A DNA stretch of 64,000 bases, from NCBI GenBank assembly GCA_963931925.1, contig OZ007567.1, positions 80,237,186 through 80,301,185 on the forward strand, in the 5' to 3' direction. The position numbers and the translations under genes were made by a program. Below, piece after piece: positions 22,247 to 33,439 of this stretch. The stretch is from Onchidella celtica. Lineage: Eukaryota > Mollusca > Gastropoda > Systellommatophora > Onchidiidae. The notes beneath the pieces were generated by a model that had not been told where the DNA came from, did not search any database, and saw nothing but the letters and a program-made list of their open reading frames with translations. Every line of letters starts with the position of its first letter. Within the stretch, counting starts at the first letter, position 1.

Positions 22247-22363
22247 TCTCTGTTTTTGCTGGCTTTCCTGAAAGAGAACGAACCCGCGACGGTGCAGGAG
22301 GCGTCTAAGTTGGCGGAGGCATACCGTACGGCGCATCCGTCCAAACCAGTCGCCAGGGCGTAA
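22247..22363 (+). pseudogene. Gag remnant (capsid C-terminal end)
   Basis: In the pol frame, residues reading FLKENEPATVQEASKLAEAY precede a TAA at 22361-22363. This resembles the last helix of Gypsy capsid proteins before the zinc knuckles. Only about 320 bases separate it from the LTR, and these have many stops. The matrix and most of the capsid are therefore gone. Confidence 0.5.
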
Positions 22364-22555
22364 GTCCAAGATGCTGGGTACGTCGCCGTTGTCGAGGGGT
22401 CGCCGGCAGGACTTAGGGACAGGTCGCGTCAGCGTGGTGCCTATAGCGGGCAAGCCCAGGGGCAGCGTAGGGGCTATCACCAATCACCGGCATATGGACC
22501 CGGTAAGTTTGACCGAGCAGGAGGGCTAGGTCGCGGTAATGGCCGGGGCCGACTT

Positions 22556-25500
22556 GTGACCTTTGCCGATGACCGACGGCATAGGGACTCTAGTTCCGGT
22601 CGCGAGGGGTCACGGGGACCCAGGCCTAGAGCAGCACAGGGAGCGGAGTGTTGGACTTGCGGACGCGTGGGTCACTTTTCGCGCGAGTGTAGGGCCGCGA
22701 AGTGTTGGAACTGCGGAAGAGCAGATCACATCAGCGTGAACTGCCCGGCAGGTAGGATAGCGGCGAACGTGGACAGTAGCTCCAGTCCATGCTCCCCAAA
22801 TAAATTTCATCATGCGGCTGCGTGTGTTACATCGGACAACGGAGGCGGACAGTATTCTAAGTGTCCCAGTTGTGAGAAGTTATTATCTTCCGGTGTTTTA
22901 CCTTGTGGGAGAAAGATCCCCGTCATAAATTCATGTCATACAGGAGGTGGTCTTAGGGTTTATCCGGGGTTTGTTGGGGACGAACCGGTCTCGGTTTTAC
23001 GAGATACAGGATCTACCGTTGTGGGAGTGCATAGGGACTGCATTCGGGATTCACAGCTTACAGGTGAGACTGTCCCGTGCATCCAATTTTCGGGGGCCAT
23101 TGAGAAATTACCCATGGCAAAAATAATGATAGATACACCTTTCCTTAGCGGGGAAGTCGAAGCAGTCGTTGGTTGTTTTCCAGGCGCCCAGCTCATCATT
23201 GGGAATGTATCCCGGGTAGGTTCCCCTTCCGATGAGAACGTGCAAGCATGGTCGCAATCAAAAGGTATTGACTTTTGCGCCGCGGTCGAAACACGTCGAC
23301 GGGTAGCGGATAAAGATAAGATTAGACCTTTGACGACGCCAGCGGTCAACCTAGATATCACGCCAGAGCGCTTGGCGAGATTACAAAGGGAGGACCCATC
23401 ATTAAACCCATGTTTTGGGGAAGCGCGAACCGAGAAAACGAGGAGATATAAGAACGGGTCGTCCTCCTTTATTGTTCAGGCGGGCATTCTGTTCCGTAAG
23501 TATGTAACGGTGTCCTCCATTTTAAAGCAGGTCGTTGTGCCAGCGTTGCTGATCGCAACAGTATTGCATTTGGCACATGATGTCCCATTAGCGGGTCATA
23601 TGGGGATAGCTAGAACCAAAGAAAGGGTTCTTAAAAATTTTTACTGGCCATCGATCCACAGAGATGTGCAGGTCTATTGTAAGACGTGCAGTGCGTGCCA
23701 AAAGACGACGCATAAGGGTCGTACACCCCAGGCCCCTCTTCAGAAGATCCCCACGGTCTCGGAACCGTTTAAAAAGGTCTCGATAGACCTTGTTGGCCCC
23801 ATTCACCCAGCGACCGATAGGGGGAATCGATTTTTCTTAACGGTCATATGTAATGCTACGAGATGGCCAGAGGCGGTTCCTCTGCGGACCATAACGTCTG
23901 AGGCAGTCGCGGAAGCGTTGTTTGCAATTTTCGCTAGGGTAGGAATACCAGAGCAAATTCTGTCTGATAGGGGCGCGCAATTTACGTCGCAGATGATGAA
24001 GGAATTGTTCCGCTTATTCAGTATACAACCCATCACTACCACCCCTTATCATCCGCAGGCTAATGGCATGTGCGAGAGATTGAACTCGACGTTAAAGTCG
24101 ATGCTGCGTAAGGTAGCTGCTGATCGCCCTAAAGATTGGGATAGATATATCCCTGCGGTGTTATTCGCGTACAGAGAGGTACGGCAGGAGTCAACGGGAT
24201 TCTCGCCGTTCGAAATGATGTACGGTCGTAGTCCCAGGGGCCCAACTGATGTTCTTCGGGACATGATGACGTCGCCATCATCGGGAGACGATGAGCAGAT
24301 TTCGGTGTTTCAGTACCTTGTTGATTTAAGAGAAAGACTATCTTCAGCGCGCACTATAGCACAAGAAGCTTCTGGTATCGCTTCGAAAAGAGCAAAAGAC
24401 TATAAAGATAGAGGGTCCAAACTGAGAATTTTTAAGCCAGGAGACAAGGTTCTGTTGTTGTTACCTACGGACCATAATAAGTTATTGATGACATGGAAAG
24501 GCCCTTATGTTATTGAGCGAGTTGTTTCAGAGGTAGATTACGCTATCCACATTGATGGAACGAGTAAGGTTTTCCATGTTAATATGCTACAGAGATTTTA
24601 TGAGAGACCACAGTATCTGTGTGCACAGACAAGACCAGAGGAGACTGTCTTCTCTACTGCTTGTACGGGGGTCGTAGACCAGTTGGACTGTGACGTAAGC
24701 GACACCGAGGCGCAGGAAGAGTTACAAATTCAATTGCCGGAGTTAACTCCGACACAAGGTTACAGGGACGTAAAAATTAACCCTGACCTTACAAGTTCAA
24801 GGAGTGGGGAACTTGAGACCCTGTTAGCGTCATTTCCGGATGTTGTTACGGATTTGCCGGGTCGCACTACGGTGATCCAGCACCAAATAAAGTTGACTTC
24901 CGATAAGCCAGTATTTCTTAGACCGTATCCGTTGCCTTTTTCTTCGAGGGATAGGGTCATAAGGGAAGTTGAGTCAATGTTGAAGTTAGATGTGATAGAA
25001 CCATCAACATCGCCGTATTCATCACCCATCGTCCTCGTGAGGAAACGTGATGGATCGGTGCGGTTCTGTATTGATTTTCGAAGATTGAACACTATTACGG
25101 TAGGCGATAGGGAGCCTATTCCGTTTCAGGAGGAATTAATAGCTTCATTGGCCGGGTCCACGTGGTTTTCCAAGATAGATTTGACGAAAGGGTATTGGGA
25201 AATCCCGCTTACTGAGGAGTCTAAACAATACACGACGTTCCAAACGCCCATTGGATTATTCCAATTTAAGGTCATGCCATTTGGGTTGGTAAACGCGCCA
25301 GCGACGTTTGCACGATTAATGAGATTAGTGTTGAAGGACATACCTAATGTCGTGTCATTCTTTGACGATATAGCATGCCATACGTCGACATGGTCTGATC
25401 ATATTCAGACACTAACAGTAATTTTTCAACGATTACGTCATTTTGGGTTAACTGCTAAACCCGCAAAGATGGATTTGGCATGTCCAGAGATAATATTCTT

Positions 25501-26158
25501 AGGACATATTGTGGGTAGAGGTGTTCAGAGACCTGAAGTAACAAAAATTGACAAGTTGGTAGGGTTGCAAATCCCTAAAACAAAGAAACAAGTCAGAAGC
25601 TTAGTGGGAATTTTAAATTATTACAGAAAGTTCATTCCAAATTTTTCCTCCTTGTCATCTTCTCTTACTGACCTTACTAAGAAGGGACAACCCGATAAGG
25701 TCCAGTGGACGTCTGAATGTCAGACAGCATTTGATAATTTGGTGACAGCATTATCATCGTCACCCATTCTGATATTACCCGATTTTCGATCTAATTTTAT
25801 CCTCAGAACGGATGCGTCGGACTCTGGTGTCGGCGCTTGTCTTCTACAGGAGAAGAACGAATGTCTCCATCCTGTATGTTATGTCAGTAGGAAGTTATTG
25901 CAGAGAGAAAGAAAGTATTCTGTGATAGAGCGTGAGTGTCTTGCCATTGTCTGGTCCGTCCAGAAACTAGGACGTTATCTCATGGGACGAGAATTTTGTA
26001 TCCAGACAGACCACAAGCCACTGACATTTTTGTCGAAGAATCGTTCGTCCAGCCCACGCTTGTCTAGATGGGCATTGGCTTTGCAGCCGTATACCTTCGT
26101 TATTCAACCAATTCCAGGAACCAGCAATCATATCGCCGACTACCTTAGTCGAGCCTAG
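22556..26158 (+). CDS. Gypsy polyprotein: zinc knuckles-protease-integrase-RT-RNase H
   Basis: The frame is open from 22364 (after a TAA) to 26158; numbering here starts at 22556. Two CCHC knuckles (C32-C45 and C50-C63) are followed by the protease DTGS at 150-153. The integrase has a zinc-binding region about 340-383 and catalytic D411, D471 and E507, with a chromo/GPY-like end. Reverse transcriptase motifs FCIDFRRLN and FFDD come next, then RNase H with TDAS, ERECLAIVW and TDHKPL. Integrase before reverse transcriptase is the reverse of ordinary Gypsy elements. No ATG starts the frame, so expression probably relied on gag fusion or readthrough. No internal stop or frameshift exists. Confidence 0.92.
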   Translation: MTFADDRRHRDSSSGREGSRGPRPRAAQGAECWTCGRVGHFSRECRAAKCWNCGRADHISVNCPAGRIAANVDSSSSPCSPNKFHHAAACVTSDNGGGQYSKCPSCEKLLSSGVLPCGRKIPVINSCHTGGGLRVYPGFVGDEPVSVLRDTGSTVVGVHRDCIRDSQLTGETVPCIQFSGAIEKLPMAKIMIDTPFLSGEVEAVVGCFPGAQLIIGNVSRVGSPSDENVQAWSQSKGIDFCAAVETRRRVADKDKIRPLTTPAVNLDITPERLARLQREDPSLNPCFGEARTEKTRRYKNGSSSFIVQAGILFRKYVTVSSILKQVVVPALLIATVLHLAHDVPLAGHMGIARTKERVLKNFYWPSIHRDVQVYCKTCSACQKTTHKGRTPQAPLQKIPTVSEPFKKVSIDLVGPIHPATDRGNRFFLTVICNATRWPEAVPLRTITSEAVAEALFAIFARVGIPEQILSDRGAQFTSQMMKELFRLFSIQPITTTPYHPQANGMCERLNSTLKSMLRKVAADRPKDWDRYIPAVLFAYREVRQESTGFSPFEMMYGRSPRGPTDVLRDMMTSPSSGDDEQISVFQYLVDLRERLSSARTIAQEASGIASKRAKDYKDRGSKLRIFKPGDKVLLLLPTDHNKLLMTWKGPYVIERVVSEVDYAIHIDGTSKVFHVNMLQRFYERPQYLCAQTRPEETVFSTACTGVVDQLDCDVSDTEAQEELQIQLPELTPTQGYRDVKINPDLTSSRSGELETLLASFPDVVTDLPGRTTVIQHQIKLTSDKPVFLRPYPLPFSSRDRVIREVESMLKLDVIEPSTSPYSSPIVLVRKRDGSVRFCIDFRRLNTITVGDREPIPFQEELIASLAGSTWFSKIDLTKGYWEIPLTEESKQYTTFQTPIGLFQFKVMPFGLVNAPATFARLMRLVLKDIPNVVSFFDDIACHTSTWSDHIQTLTVIFQRLRHFGLTAKPAKMDLACPEIIFLGHIVGRGVQRPEVTKIDKLVGLQIPKTKKQVRSLVGILNYYRKFIPNFSSLSSSLTDLTKKGQPDKVQWTSECQTAFDNLVTALSSSPILILPDFRSNFILRTDASDSGVGACLLQEKNECLHPVCYVSRKLLQRERKYSVIERECLAIVWSVQKLGRYLMGREFCIQTDHKPLTFLSKNRSSSPRLSRWALALQPYTFVIQPIPGTSNHIADYLSRA

Positions 26159-26514
26159 GGGAAGATTTCAGGAGCTTATACATCGGAGGACAGGAACATT
26201 GACAGGATCTGTGTGAATGAGTCGACTTTAAAATATTGACATTATAAAATATATGATATGAAGAATGGTTGATAGGTTGAATGGTTTTTGATTCTGTATT
26301 AGATATTGTGTTTAGTTAGCTATTCATGATGTGACACATATATGCCTATTGCAGGCCATATTGATCCCCATATTTTCCCCTGATTTCGGTATTCTATATA
26401 CTAGGGGAACTGGTAGGTCATTTTTAATGTAGGTATTGCTCAGGCTCACTCGTTGACAGTCATCTTGATGCGATTTGAAATTAATTGCATTAATTTTTTT
26501 GGGGTGGGGGATGA
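26159..26514 (+). other. Element 3' region with polypurine tract
   Basis: Non-coding sequence between pol and the right LTR. The purine-rich GGGGTGGGGGATGA immediately before the LTR (26501-26514) fits a plus-strand primer site. Confidence 0.7.
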
Positions 26515-27382
26515 TGTCACGAGTGGAGTGAGCGATAGTTAATAATTACGGGGGGAAAGGAGGAGAGTAAAATTAACGCACGGAGACAGGGAAGAAAAGT
26601 CGTGCATGTCATGAGTGGGGGGTCTGAAGGAGGCGAAAGCGCTGTATAACTATCACTGCAAGTTAGAAGGTCCTAGGGAGCGGATCTGTGAATAATAGCC
26701 CATCGGGCAGAGATAAAAGGGAAGCAGTCGAGAAGACTAGGAGAAAGTCTTTCCAGTTATGACTGGTGTCGGGGACGGGCCGCAGAGCCACCTCGATGAG
26801 CACAGGAGATAGGCCAGCATAGGGCCGGAGGCCGCACATAGGCCAGAAGCGAGGCTGTCAGTGCAGGACAGTAGAGGCACATAAAGTCGTGGCAGTCAGG
26901 CCACGGACAGGGACGTAGATATGAGAGTGAATGAGATACTATATTGTTGCCATGTTGATAGGCTAGTGAACTGATACTATGTTGTTGCCATGTTGATGGC
27001 TATGGAATTACTAATGTGTTATTGCCCTGCTGAGGTGTTAGGGGAGTGTTAAGGTGTATGACAATAGGAAGGGGATATTGAGAGACTGCGGTGCCAGTAA
27101 CTTATTAATGGGCTATTAAGACCCTGAGGGGAGAGGCTGAGGCCGAAGTGCCTTTAGGAGTAACTACCGGATTGTGGATCCGAGGGAGAGTGTGTGTGAG
27201 AATAAGGCCGTTGTACGGCAGTGCATTTCAATAATATAATGTATGTAATTGCGCTATTATATGTATAATTATGTTTAATAAATGTGTGAGTCTGATGGGT
27301 TGTTCTGTTAAGTGTTAAACTTGTTGTTCGTGATTGTTGTCCTGTCATACTTATTACATCTCCCAGTCTGGGATTTGTGACA
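26515..27382 (+). repeat. Right LTR
   Basis: 868 bp, nearly identical to the left LTR, ending TTTGTGACA and followed by the duplicated GGGTG. Confidence 0.92.
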
Positions 27383-27387
27383 GGGTG

Positions 27388-28839
27388 ATTTTTTTTTTCT
27401 TTCTTTCATGATAGAAACAATAGTCCATTTTGCAAAACGCTGCCTGTATTGTCCGGCTACACAAATTCTATGACCTCTACCAAGATTTATGTCTTACAAT
27501 AATTATTATACAACTCAAACAGCTGTGGCCATTACATGAAAACTGGGCAAAAATTGGCAAAGCGATAAATTCTTGAAGCCTGCACTCATGAGGTTAGACT
27601 GTAATGAAATGAATGTTAAATTACCCTTTCTTTTCTGTAAATAGTCTTAACGTGTCCGAAAAATAATCCGCCCCTGAATCCACTTACAAGCCATGCCGCT
27701 GTACACCAAGTGCAGTCAAGTGTGAACGAGCGAAGTGGAGAAATAACTGCTCCTGATTATTTTGTGTTTGACATTTCCCACACGACATTAGAAAATAATT
27801 CTTTCATTGATCCGCATGCATAATGCCTTCTTGGGGTGCTTGAAGTCTATACATTCAGATAAAATATGTTTTATTGACAGTTGGCAGTCGAATGGATCTT
27901 CTCCCCTAACTAAAAAAAAACGGTGTGTGAGGTGGATATGACCGAGACGGAGCAAGAGAGAGGACTACCATCGAGGCTGCTGATTGAACGCTTGTTCATA
28001 CGAGCGATCTTTGATCTGCAACAGCTACCTGTATAAACTAGGGCAACAATCAACTCGGGCTAAAAAATCAAAGGCCTGATTAATGAAGAAAACCAAGCCT
28101 GGAGTGTTATGTCCAACAGCGTTATGTTAATTAAGTTAATAGACAGAGAGAATAAAACTTGACTTCGTTGGCCCTAAGTTATAGGTGGTGCCTCCTGTCA
28201 CAAGGCGGGTGTGAACTGGTGTATGTTGATGGAGCAGTTCGACTGCTACACGCTCACCTCGCAACTCAACCAGAAAAACAAGAAAAACAACAACACCAGA
28301 AAAGATGGTTTTCAGCAAGCCCTGCAGGGCCATTATTTATTTATAATCTTAATAAAATTAGGAGTGCAGTAGTAAAATTACGAATGGAGGTCTAAGATAT
28401 ATAACAGTAATGTATTACGATAAAATGCAATGGTTATCGAACTATATCGTAGACAGTCTAACCTACTCTCATGGATTACACATCTCTAATATCAGGTACA
28501 CTTTTCTTACAAAGGGCAGTCTTATGCCCTGCTCCATAACAGAATTGGTAATTAATACTATCCAAGCCAATCACTAGTACAGCTCGGTACAACTGTAAAA
28601 ACGCGCTACATCAACATAATCATAATAATTCCACTCTGTGTGGGGAGGTTCGTCCTCTCTGAGGGTGCTCACTGTTCACGGACTAGTTTCTGGTATGACA
28701 GACTTACATCGTCGCCCACCAGAAGGTGGACGGCAGGCAAATAGTGCGTGTGGAATTTCTATCTCGTGACATGACCTAGGCTGTGCTCTGATTCGTAGCC
28801 TGTCGTCAGTTGTTTGTTGTTTTTTTTTGGGGGGGGGGG
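27388..28839. other. Unassigned DNA
   Basis: No supported gene. The frames around 28136-28395 have no recognisable domain. A T run and G run at 28820-28839 adjoin the repeat that follows. Confidence 0.4.
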
Positions 28840-29263
28840 CTCAGATTCAAATGCAATGCATTCATTTCGTGCATGACTCAGTGATTGGAGATCTCTTGAT
28901 AGGTCTGGTATATTTCATATAACTGACGGACATTTTTTAAAAAAACAAAGAACAAACCTACTTTAAAAAGGTATCCATATTATAAGTGAGTTCGCAAATA
29001 AATACTTAGAGAAGTCTAGTTCAAAGTGGCTAGTTAAATGAATAAATAGATAAGTATGAAAGTACGTATGACCTGGTAATAGTCTAGCAAATAAATACAC
29101 GGCTGTCTATAAGGACTGTTCTGAGGCTCGGACCCAATTGAAGCCTTTTATATCCCAGAATTGTCAGTTGCTGAATTTCTGTGTTGTCGGCTGTTCTCGA
29201 ACCATTTTTGGTCTTTTCATTATCAGCTGACAGTTTTTACAGTTCATTTTCAACAGCTGGTAT
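28840..29263 (-). repeat. Retroposon-like repeat, copy 1
   Basis: Matches 41439-41862 in inversion over almost its whole length. Both copies hold GTATAAAAG or TATAAAAG-like sequence about 110 bases in, and an A-rich end after GGGCCC or GAGCCC. No protein is encoded. See copy 2 for the target duplication. Confidence 0.7.
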
Positions 29264-29799
29264 AAAAAAAAATAAAAAAAAAATAAAAAAGAAGAAAGAA
29301 AGAAACTGAGTGGATGCTTCATTTATAAATTATAATGGAGTGCGTGAAAAACAGCTATAGTTAAATAATAACGATATAATGTATAAAAAATATCAACAAA
29401 TACAACAGCAAGTAAGATAAAAACAAAGAAGAAAGAAAAAGGGATAAAAATAAGAATAAATAAATAAATAGGTTATTATCAGCCAGATGCGGCAAGACAT
29501 AAACAATTATTATACTAGATGGTGATAATATATTGCCAAGAACAGAATAATAATAGCAGTATATGGCCGTATACTAGTTTTACTTTACTTCATGCACTTT
29601 GGAATGCTGGTCTTTGCATTTTCATCTTTTCGTCATTGCCCTTTTTTTTTTTTTAAGTTTATTTGCTCTCATTTTACTCTTACTTCACGCACACATTCTC
29701 CACACTTTTCAATCATCCATTCATTCTCTGATTACTTATCCGGACATACCTTCAGATATTTTTCTTTTACCTGCATTTCTGTCTCAAATGCAAATTTAA
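29264..29799. other. A-rich and AT-rich DNA
   Basis: A and AAAT-type runs at 29265-29300 and 29400-29475. The right part is probably the 3' end of the LINE on the - strand. No gene. Confidence 0.4.
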
Positions 29800-29819
29800 G
29801 ACTAATTGATTTGCCATAA

Positions 29820-30380
29820 TTATTTTACTTTACCGATACACATTTTAGCAATTAGTAATATAGTGTTAATATCATCAATAGTATTTTGATTTACATTATA
29901 ATTTAAGTCCCCACGTAATATTCCAAAAAGTGCAATTTTCTCATTTATTTCAATTCTTTTACCGGTTTTATTCAAAATATACTGGGCCACATAAGGCCAA
30001 TAGTCTTTTAGTTTGCTGCAATGGAAAAAGAAATGCTCTATAAAATCAGGCGTCTCACAATCATCATCATCATTGCCTTTCTCGCCCTGGATCAGGGTAT
30101 AGGCCACCAACAAACACTTTCCATCCCTCTCTACCATGGGCCAGCCTCTTTACATTATTCCAAGTCTTTCCGCTTCGTTGCACATCATTTTCTCTGGCTC
30201 TTCTCCACGTTCCGCGCGGCCTTCATGCTCGCATTTATTACTTTCCTTTATTTTCATTTTATGTAAGAGAATATTCGTTGGGTAAATATTGTGTAGAATT
30301 TTAAAATGTAAGAGCCTCAATCTGGTTTCTTTACAAGCTCTAAACCCGCTATCAAAATAAGGATTCATATATGTCAACAT
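29820..30380 (-). pseudogene. LINE ORF2 C-terminus split by an RTE fragment
   Basis: HFKILHNIYPTNILLHKMKI...NKCEH is followed, beyond about 178 inserted bases, by CETPDFIEHFFFHCSKLKDY, the Cys/His C-terminal region of L1/Tx1 ORF2. Removing the insert restores KCEH-CETPDF directly. Confidence 0.75.
30055..30232 (-). mobile_element. 5'-truncated RTE-like LINE 3' end
   Basis: Almost the same sequence as 53425-53600, including the GATGAT-type tail. It is inserted in the same strand sense as its host LINE and begins abruptly within the Gly/Arg-rich C-terminal block. Confidence 0.75.
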
Positions 30381-30465
30381 TATATTTTCGTTTCCAGAAA
30401 CCCGAGCTACATATCGTGGCGTTTTTGTTATTTATTAATTTCTTTCTAATTTCTTTATTCGTTAG

Positions 30466-32052
30466 TTAAAAAATATTTTTTGCATTTTCATCTACCTCAT
30501 CTTCTGTATGCAAAGGAGGTCTGTCTTCCGTTCTGGTTTTTTCAAAAATTTCCTTCCATTCTTTTTTAACAGCATTTGTAACTGCCCGGTAGTCGAAATG
30601 GATACCAGGATAATGTCCAATTATCTCAGCAATATCTTGCAGGGTTTTCCAGTTGTTTTCGTTAAACATCTGATACAAATATTTAATTCCCTCTCTGACC
30701 CATTTTTCTATCCACAGTGGCTTATTTCTAAATCTAATATTACTGTTGTTAAACAGAGGTTGCCGACCTAAACTATTTGGAGTAATATCGTTTTCTTTTT
30801 CCTTATCCCTTGTTTCTAAGTCTAACCATGTTTTAATTACATTCTGCCAAAAAATAGAGTTTATTGTACCTACCTGTTTTACTTCTCTAGCGTTAATATC
30901 TGACTTGGTTAAATAAGGTAAACTGACTAGCTTTTTGCAGAAATGACTGGCTAATTTTGCTCCTATTTTTAGATATGATTTTTGTAAACATATTTCTTTA
31001 AACCATTTTATACTGATTACTCCTAAACCTCCCTCGTTTGGTTCTCTGCATAATGTATTTCGTTTGATTTTTTCAAAAGCTCTTTTATTTGAATACTTTT
31101 TTTGCCATAGAAACTTAAACAGAATTCGATCTACTTCAGCCAGTGTTTCCTGTGGCAAAGACAGGGCTTGGATAATATAGTTGAATTTTGATAGTAAAAA
31201 AGTTTTTGCCACTACAATCTTTCCATACAGTGACAGATTTCTCTTAGACCATCCACTAATCAACGTCTTAATACTGTTTATTTTTTCTATCCAATTTAGT
31301 GGGATTTTAGAGGCTTCAATTGCAGCGCTAAAATATATACCTAGTATTTTTATGTTATCTCCCTTTTCCACCCAAGCTATTCCTTCCCCTCTTTCCTCAC
31401 TTTGTTTACTTCTACCCACCCACATTCCCACTGACTTCTTTCTGTTCAGGGTTAGCCCTGATATACCTGTAAACTGTTCAATTACTTTCAGTGCCTTATA
31501 TAGATCAGTTTTATCTTTTAAGAGTAGCGTCATGTCATCTGCATACTGCAGGACTTTTAGCTTATCTATTACATTTCCTTCACTTAAAATTCCTCTTACC
31601 TCTTCATTATTCCTGAGTTTTATTGAAAGCATTTCTACCACTAACACAAATAGCAGAGGACTAACACAACATCCCTGCCGGACGCCTCGCTCTAAATTAA
31701 ACCATTTCGAGATCCAACCTCCGTTCTAAACTGAGCTCTGCGTGTTTGTTAGTATCGCTTTTATATAATGTATGAATTTTGGCCCAAAATTGAATCTGTC
31801 CAGAGCTAATAATATTGTTTCCTTATTCACTGAGTCGAAGGCTTTTTGGTAGTCCAGCGATACAACCAAACCTCATAGATCCTCTTTATTTACATAATTT
31901 ATGACGTCATCTATGAATCTGATATGCGATGTAATTGTCCTCCCTTTAATAAATCCAGTTTGGTTCTCATGAACAATGTTTTTTATTACTTTTTGTAACC
32001 TCAAAGCCAAAATTTTTGTGAAGATTTTGTAGTCAACGTTTGTTAATGTTAT
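30466..32052 (-). pseudogene. LINE reverse transcriptase catalytic part and thumb
   Basis: Reading from the TIR element leftwards: HENQTGFIKGRTI, LDYQKAFDSVNKE, GVRQGCCVSPLLF and LQYADDMTLLL, then a connection region (IKILGIYF, NLSLYGKIVVAKTFLLSK). Stops interrupt it near 31885 (before GLVVSLDYQ) and 31725. From 31647 to 30466 the frame of 393 residues is open. Confidence 0.8.
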
Positions 32053-32054
32053 TA

Positions 32055-33002
32055 GGCCGTGGGACCAAACTTGTAGCTTGTCATTCCGTTACGCACCTCA
32101 GGGGATAAGCTGATTTTTTGCATGCAGGCTCTTATGCATCTCCCCTTCACAAAAAACCAATCTTGTCATTTCAAGTCTTGCACATTTTTGTACAATTTGT
32201 ATGTAAAGTGTGCCAATAAATAATAATTAATGATGCGAATTGAGTTTGCCATTTAAACAATGCTATTCTAGTCAACCAATGGAATTGAGCCTTTCGCCGC
32301 GAAATCCAAAATGGCTGCCTCCATGATGGAATGCTGTATGCACACTAAGAAAGATGTAAATAACAATATAATTCAGTTTTCTTTGAAAAGTTGGATGAAA
32401 TTTCGATAATCATTAGGTTTGTGGTCATCTTTAGACACTACAGAAGGTTCATTAGCAAGGGTTTTCATTAAGAAGCATGATCGAGAGCTAGAACTCAGGC
32501 GCGCCAGGACACTGCGCAGCAATCTTGATATGGTTATTTTTTATGACCTGCACGGTACTATAACAGAATGGAGGCAAGATGGAGGATGAAAATGGCAGCA
32601 CGATGAAACAATGCATTTTCTATAAATTCATGAACCAAACTAATCAAAATAATAAAAACTTCCGTGCACCCTCCGCCGTATTGGAAATGAACATGTAAAA
32701 TTGGGTTAGTATAGGTGGTCTAATAAAAAAGCCTTTTGCCAGTTTTGCGTTCAAAGGTGGAGATTTTGTGATATATAATTATGTAAAACGAAACAAAAAT
32801 GCAAAAATACAGATGTTATATAGCAATAAACATTATTGTTTTTTAAGAATAAGTTATTAATGTGCACAGTTACGGATGTCAACATTTGATTTTTAGTCAA
32901 AGATAGTTACTGGGAACATATTAAAACCATACCTAGATTTTCCCTAGGGGGTGCGTAACGAATTTTACTTTACAGACTAGCTAGGATTTTGGTCCCACGG
33001 CC
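32055..33002. mobile_element. 948-bp TIR element with TA duplication, inside LINE
   Basis: Perfect 15-bp ends GGCCGTGGGACCAAA at 32055-32069 and inverted at 32988-33002. Imperfect similarity continues inward to a shared CGTTACGCACC. TA flanks both ends (32053-32054 and 33003-33004). Insertion splits the LINE reverse transcriptase between NWRPI and LTNVDYK. No transposase is encoded. TA targets suggest Tc1/mariner-like mobilisation, but the superfamily is not proven. Confidence 0.75.
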
Positions 33003-33439
33003 TATATGGGGCGCCAATTGATAAGATCTTCTCGACTGCTGTTATTGCCTTTGTGTATCATAGTGATTATACCTCGTCTCTGACTAACAGATAATTCCCC
33101 CTGCTCTATCGATTCTTTATAGCTATCATGTAGGGGTTTCTTTAAGAGGCGCCAAAAGACTTTATAAAAGTTAGAAGTAATTCCATCCGTCCCTGGAGCC
33201 GAATCATTGTTAAGCAACTTTACTGCCTTTCCCATTTCCTCTAAGCTAATGTCTGAATAGCACCATTTCTTGTCTTCCTCAGCTAATCTGTCATGAGCTA
33301 TACCGTCTAAAAAATGATCAAGTTTTTCTCCCACCGCTATTACTGATGCTTCTTCAGTGTAAAGTTGTTCATAAAATTTTTGTGCTTCCCCAAGAATCTT
33401 TAGTGGGTCCCTTATTATTTCACCGTCCCCATTTTAAAC
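33003..33439 (-). pseudogene. LINE reverse transcriptase, N-terminal part
   Basis: Encodes SAPGTDGITSNFYKVFW, GIITMIHKG and INWRPI, the fingers motifs of L1-type reverse transcriptases. It ends exactly at the TIR element; the continuation (LTNVDYKIFTKILALRLQ) lies beyond that insertion. Confidence 0.8.

Larger units (their letters stand above)
21057..27382 (+). mobile_element. Gmr1-type Gypsy LTR retrotransposon, near-intact
   Basis: Two 868-bp LTRs (21057-21924 and 26515-27382) flank an internal region with a primer site, polyprotein frame and purine tract. The 5-bp duplication GGGTG flanks both ends (21052-21056 and 27383-27387). The LTRs appear identical except for one C/T difference (21577 region versus its partner), so insertion was recent. 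The pol order is protease, integrase, reverse transcriptase, RNase H, as in Gmr1-like Gypsy elements. No envelope gene follows pol. Most of gag is missing. Confidence 0.92.

Noticed and set aside
22175..25341. Several - strand frames of 67-133 residues under the Gypsy element
   Set aside because: Shadows of the long + strand polyprotein frame.
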